Origin: Natronomonas marina
GTDB lineage: Archaea > Halobacteriota > Halobacteria > Halobacteriales > Haloarculaceae
Reading direction: 5' to 3'
NCBI RefSeq assembly: GCF_024298905.1
Contig: NZ_CP101154.1
Coordinates: 930,001-994,000, forward strand
DNA: 64,000 bases
Below, in pieces: positions 60,656 through 64,000 of this stretch. Position numbers and translations under genes: made by a program. Position 1 is the first letter of the stretch. Each line of letters begins with the position of its first letter. The notes below the pieces were generated by a model. The model worked only from the letters and a program-made list of their open reading frames with translations, did no database searches and was not told the origin of the DNA.

Positions 60656-60967
60656 ATGACGGTGGTAGCACTCCTCAGCGTCGCACCGGTAATCGAGGAC
60701 AGCATGGCGGGCGAGGTGGCGAAGGCCGTCGACGCGCTCGACGAGTTCGACGTCAGCTACGAGACGAACCCGATGGGGACGATCATCGAGGCGGAGTCGG
60801 TCGGGGAACTGTTCGCCGCGGCCCAGGCCGCCCACGAGGCCGTCGACGCCGACCGCGTGAGCACGTTCCTGAAGGTGGACGACAAGCGGACCCGGGCGTT
60901 CGAGGCCGACGAGAAGGTCGCCGCCGTCGCCGACGAGCTGGGCCGGGAACCGAAGCGAGAGCGGTGA
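60656..60967 (+). CDS. MTH1187/YkoF-type thiamine-binding protein
   Basis: 103-residue ferredoxin-like-fold protein. ALLSVAPVIEDSMAGEVAKA and YETNPMGTIIEAESVGELFA match MTH1187 (DUF77) proteins, with a late DRVSTFLKVDDKRTR. Members bind thiamine or hydroxymethylpyrimidine and occur near thiamine genes; none is near here. TATA CCTTATCC lies about 28 bases upstream of the ATG. Confidence 0.85.
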   Translation: MTVVALLSVAPVIEDSMAGEVAKAVDALDEFDVSYETNPMGTIIEAESVGELFAAAQAAHEAVDADRVSTFLKVDDKRTRAFEADEKVAAVADELGREPKRER

Positions 60968-61042
60968 ACGCGCCCGTCCAGCGTCGCCCTCGCGTCCGGG
61001 AACAAGGAAAAGGCATATCCCCGGCCCACCATACCTTCGAGC

Positions 61043-61624
61043 ATGAGCACGCCCCCCGGCGAGTACTACACCGAGGAACGGTGGAACAACTGGCTCGACA
61101 GGCTCCGCGAGGAAGACATCGATCCGGAGAACGAGGATTCGGCCCGCCTACTCTTGAACCTGCAGGACGACACCGCCATCGCGGTCGCCAAGATCGTCAC
61201 CGAGTACGACGAGGGGGAACTCGACGAGGAGCCGGCCCTGGAGGAACTGGCGAAGATCCGTGACATCGTTCTGTCAGAGGTGGAGTTCGACGACGAGGAG
61301 AAGCTGATGCTCATCGACGGCGTCCAGACGTCACTGGTCTGTGTCTTCTACGCGGCCGAGGAGTACGTCGCCGGGGGCCCCGCCGAGGACGGCTCCATCG
61401 AGGAGTTGGTCCGTGCGGCCGCCGACGCCGAGGCCGAGGAGGACCTCGACAGCGCCTTGGCCTACTGTGCGAAGGCCGGCACGCTGCTGTTCGAGGGCGA
61501 GAACCTCGACATGGACGTCGCCGAGGACATCGATTACGGGCTGGTCGCCGAGTGGGTCAACGGCCTCGACTCGCTGGGGACGGCGCTGGCCGACCCCGAG
61601 GTCATCGACGAGGACGACGAGTAA
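61043..61624 (+). CDS. DUF2150-family haloarchaeal protein
   Basis: 193 residues, strongly acidic and mainly helical (PPGEYYTEERWNNWLDRLRE; RLLLNLQDDTAIAVAKIVTE; DEEKLMLIDGVQTSLVCVFY). Matches the DUF2150 pattern as I know it. No enzyme motif. Function unknown. Confidence 0.8.
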   Translation: MSTPPGEYYTEERWNNWLDRLREEDIDPENEDSARLLLNLQDDTAIAVAKIVTEYDEGELDEEPALEELAKIRDIVLSEVEFDDEEKLMLIDGVQTSLVCVFYAAEEYVAGGPAEDGSIEELVRAAADAEAEEDLDSALAYCAKAGTLLFEGENLDMDVAEDIDYGLVAEWVNGLDSLGTALADPEVIDEDDE

Positions 61625-61637
61625 GTCGGACGGTACG

Positions 61638-61646
61638 CTTTTATTA
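61638..61646 (+). promoter_or_regulatory. TATA box of the first pilin-like gene
   Basis: CTTTTATTA centred about 25 bases before ATG 61667, giving a leaderless transcript. Confidence 0.55.
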
Positions 61647-61666
61647 GTCAGCACCGTTGGGGTGAT

Positions 61667-63271
61667 ATGAACTTCCGGGACGACGAACGGGGACAGTCCG
61701 TCGTCATCGGGTCGTTGCTGGTCTTTACGATACTGGTCCTCTCGTTTTCGGGCTACCAGGCGTTCGTCGTCCCGGACCAGAACGCCGAGGTGGAGGCCGA
61801 CCACTTCCAGGACATCAGCGAACAGTTCTCGCAGTTCCAGAGCAACGTCGTCAACGCGGTCGGCTCCGGCGAATCCCGCTCGACGGCCATCCAGCTCGGT
61901 ACCCGCTATCCCACGCGACTTTTGGCGCTGAACCCGCCGCCATCGAGGGGAAAACTGGAGACGACCGAGGCCGGTGACGTCGACATCACCGCCACCGGCG
62001 GCGCCGGTGACGTCTGCCGGGGCGACGGCAACACGCCGACCACGCGCTCGCTCGAATACACCCCCAACTACAACGAGTACCGGCCGCCGCAGGCCCTCGG
62101 CTACGAGACCCGCGTCCTCTCGCGGGAGTTCGAGAGCGGTTCCCTCTACGACCAGCGGATGGTCTTCTCGTCGAGCAAACGGATCAACCTCTTCCTGCTG
62201 ACCGGCGAGGTTTCCGAGAACGGCATCGGCACCTACAACCTCGAAGTGAACGGCTCGAACCGCAACACGGTGACCCTGGAGGACCCAACGATAACGATAC
62301 CGAGCCGGTTCGACGCACAGACCTGGAACACCGAGATACTCGAAGCGCAGTCCGACGTCACTGCGACCGATGTCGATGGCGGTGATCGGGTCGAACTGAC
62401 GTTCACCGGCGGCGACTACGAGGTCACCTGCGCCGTCGTCGGCCTCGACGGCGCGCCGGCGTTCAGCCCGCCCGAGGATGACGGCGACGGTAACGGCGAC
62501 GGCGGTGGCGGCGACCCCGACATCAATCCGAACGCCCCCGGTGATGTCAAACTCAATGGAGTTACCTCGGTGAATAACGGACAGGGGACGGTGGACCTCG
62601 AGTTCGAGAACCTCGCCAATACCGTTACGTCGGCTACCGAGGCGCGGATCAACTTCTATCATGCAAAGCCGGGTAGTAGTCCGCCATCGAGCGCCGACAT
62701 CTTCGAGGTCGGAGAGCCGAATTCGGCTACCCTCACTGTCAAGGGCCAGTATCAGGAACTCAATCCGGACATAACCTTCGCGGGAGACGACACGACCGAC
62801 GTCCGTCTGGATTTCGACGGACAGATCAACAAGAACCACGAATGGTTCGTTCTCACGCTGCAGTACGACAACGACGAAGTGGGCCAGTACTTCATCTCGC
62901 TGCAGGACGACGCGGGCAACTCGCCCCCAGCGCCGACATCCACGCCGGGACCGACGCCGACACCGGGGCCGACGCCCGGCACACCTCTGTCGGCGAGCCT
63001 GTCTATCTCGGAGCCGGGGGGGAGCGACAAGTACGAGTTCGACGCGAGCGGGTCATCCCCGGCGAGCGACATCGAGACGTACAAGTGGGACTTCGACGAC
63101 GACGGTGACTTCGAACGGACGACGACGACCGATACCATCTCCCTCGACTGCAAGTCTTCGGGGAACAACAAGCCCGACACAGGGTGCTCCTCTACCGGTG
63201 ACACGGGCCGCGTCGTCGTCGAGGACAGCGAGGGTAGTCGAACCGACGAAGCGACGGCGACCTGGCCCTAG
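61667..63271 (+). CDS. Pilin-like secreted surface protein with C-terminal PKD-like domain (first paralogue)
   Basis: 534 residues. The N-terminus MNFRDDERGQSVVIGSLLVF followed by TILVLSFSGYQAFVVP is a class III/type IV pilin-like signal (short basic-acidic head, RGQS, then hydrophobic), though it may also be only a membrane anchor. A large beta-rich extracellular region follows, with Asp/Gly linker (DDGDGNGDGGGGD), a Pro/Thr stalk (PTSTPGPTPTPGPTPG) and a final PKD-like beta domain with KWDFDDDGDFERT. Four Cys near the C-terminus and centre may pair. Upstream TATA box is good. A paralogue begins at 63699. Confidence 0.8.
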   Translation: MNFRDDERGQSVVIGSLLVFTILVLSFSGYQAFVVPDQNAEVEADHFQDISEQFSQFQSNVVNAVGSGESRSTAIQLGTRYPTRLLALNPPPSRGKLETTEAGDVDITATGGAGDVCRGDGNTPTTRSLEYTPNYNEYRPPQALGYETRVLSREFESGSLYDQRMVFSSSKRINLFLLTGEVSENGIGTYNLEVNGSNRNTVTLEDPTITIPSRFDAQTWNTEILEAQSDVTATDVDGGDRVELTFTGGDYEVTCAVVGLDGAPAFSPPEDDGDGNGDGGGGDPDINPNAPGDVKLNGVTSVNNGQGTVDLEFENLANTVTSATEARINFYHAKPGSSPPSSADIFEVGEPNSATLTVKGQYQELNPDITFAGDDTTDVRLDFDGQINKNHEWFVLTLQYDNDEVGQYFISLQDDAGNSPPAPTSTPGPTPTPGPTPGTPLSASLSISEPGGSDKYEFDASGSSPASDIETYKWDFDDDGDFERTTTTDTISLDCKSSGNNKPDTGCSSTGDTGRVVVEDSEGSRTDEATATWP

Positions 63272-63531
63272 TACACGTCCCCGAGGAACGCCCGGATGGC
63301 CTCGTTGACCGGCTCGGGGTTCTCGAGGTTCGATGAGTGGCCCGCGTCGGAAACCATCTCCCGGCGGGCGTCCAGTTCCGCGACGAGCGAGTCCGAGCGC
63401 TCGGGCTCCAGGGCGACGTCCTCCTCGCCGTGGACGACGAGGGCGGGAACGTGCCCTTCGCGTCCATCAGCGCCGCACAGTCGTCGGCCTTCACCGGCCC
63501 ACCGTGGCCCGGCGGTAAACCGCCGTACGGC
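63268..63531 (-). pseudogene. Decayed alpha/beta hydrolase, C-terminal fragment with frameshift
   Basis: On the minus strand, PYGGLPPGHGGPVKADDCAA and LMDAKG are in one frame, and VPALVVHGEEDVALEPERSD with DAGHSSNLENPEPVNEAIRA are in the next. The latter is a clear hydrolase C-terminus with acid (EED) and His (AGHSS). The frames join near 63450-63460 by a one-base shift, a stop codon precedes the fragment, and the nucleophile half is missing. It lies between the two pilin-like genes. Confidence 0.75.
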
Positions 63532-63667
63532 TAAGGGCAAGTCGGCCACCTCGTCCAGCCCTGGTCGGACCGATCCGCCAGAATCGCCGCCCCAACCGCC
63601 GCCGGAGGAATTATTCCACGGAGTTGTCAGCAATATATCCAGCCTCATTTATGAAAACGGGCAGTAC

Positions 63668-63676
63668 GTTTTTACT
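63668..63676 (+). promoter_or_regulatory. TATA box of the second pilin-like gene
   Basis: GTTTTTACT centred about 27 bases before ATG 63699. Confidence 0.5.
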
Positions 63677-63698
63677 TTCTAACCGCATCCGGTCGAAT

Positions 63699-64000
63699 AT
63701 GGACCGAGGGGGAGAGCGCGGCCAGTCGGTCGTCGTCGGTTCGTTGCTCGTCTTCACGATACTCGTCCTCTCGTTTTCCGCGTATCAGGCGTTCGCCGTC
63801 CCGAGCCAGAACGCCGAGGTGGAGGCCGACCACTTCCAGAACACCGAATCGCAGTTCTCACAGCTCCGGAGCAACGTCATCAACTCGGTCGGCACCGACG
63901 CGGTCCGCTCGACGGCCGTTCGACTCGGCGCCCGGTACCCGAACCGAATGCTCGCGCTGAACCCGCCGCCAGCGAGGGGGCAACTGGAGACGACGGCGCC
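63699..64000 (+). CDS. Pilin-like surface protein (second paralogue), cut by window edge
   Basis: At least 100 residues, MDRGGERGQSVVVGSLLVFT followed by ILVLSFSAYQAFAVPSQNAE. Strongly similar to the first paralogue over the whole visible part (QNAEVEADHFQ, RSTA, LALNPPP), including at DNA level, so the pair arose by tandem duplication. Same class III-like signal. The variable C-terminal region is outside the window. Confidence 0.8.
   Translation, partial: MDRGGERGQSVVVGSLLVFTILVLSFSAYQAFAVPSQNAEVEADHFQNTESQFSQLRSNVINSVGTDAVRSTAVRLGARYPNRMLALNPPPARGQLETTA

Noticed and set aside
63337-63534. Plus-strand frame over the hydrolase fragment
   Set aside because: The opposite strand carries recognisable hydrolase sequence in two frames; the plus frame has no similarity to any family.
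1-64000. CRISPR arrays, rRNA genes or a replication origin
   Set aside because: No regularly spaced repeats, no rRNA-like sequence, and no Orc1/Cdc6 gene with repeats was seen anywhere in the window.

Overview
This window comes from a haloarchaeon (class Halobacteria). GC content is high, almost every protein is rich in Asp and Glu, and the information-processing genes are archaeal: TFB, TFS, Cbf5, deoxyhypusine synthase, RNase P component 1, and the S10/spc/alpha-type ribosomal cluster with S4e, L32e and L19e. TATA boxes sit about 25-31 bases upstream of start codons, so many transcripts are probably leaderless. I do not assign a genus.

Layout. 1-1200: mobile DNA, with the 5' end of a tnpB running off the left edge and a complete IS6-type element with an 8-bp target duplication. 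1205-25000: mostly ordinary chromosome: aldehyde dehydrogenase, TFB, FMN 2-hydroxyacid oxidase, histidine kinase, hydroxyacyl-CoA dehydrogenase, an RNA-ligase-like protein that has lost active-site residues, MATE exporter, methyltransferase, amino-acid permease, PLP decarboxylase, cation exchanger, glycosyltransferase, deoxyhypusine synthase, TFS and a KaiC-like protein. 25000-32000: RFAP-synthase-like GHMP protein, a palindromic repeat, a small rubrerythrin-like protein, IlvD, a Tat lipoprotein, an HTH plus membrane-protein pair and small zinc proteins, ending at tRNA-Pro(GGG). 32130-35301: truB/cbf5, cmk, DUF106 and adk, the usual tail of the archaeal spc operon. 35772-40882: potassium-uptake block (two TrkH paralogues, TrkA) with ferritin. 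41003-42969: a dehydrogenase, a truncated AbrB-type protein, and a small islet with a TumE/DUF6516-like protein and an HVO_A0114-like DNA-binding protein. The islet lies between two copies of the secY 3' end. 43023-57518: 25 tightly packed minus-strand genes, from a SPOUT methyltransferase and L3 through L15 to SecY. 57718-58195: tRNA-Gly(GCC), repeated copies of its 3' end, and a 41-residue membrane peptide. 58197-61624: alpha/beta hydrolase, an IS1341-type tnpB element, a thiamine-binding-like protein and DUF2150. 61667-64000: two tandem pilin-like surface-protein genes flanking a decayed hydrolase.

How genes work together. The ribosomal block is one long unit with 1-10 base overlaps or gaps of 0-5 bases. 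The adk-cmk-truB tail, normally next to secY, is separated from it by about 7.7 kb that holds the potassium transport genes and the secY-end islet. Three places look shaped by integration or transposition: the secY 3' end, the tRNA-Gly 3' end, and the two IS200/IS605-type loci. The most unusual finding is the toxin-antitoxin-like islet at secY. The stop-proximal 18 bp of secY is present on both sides of it, and no recombinase gene lies inside.
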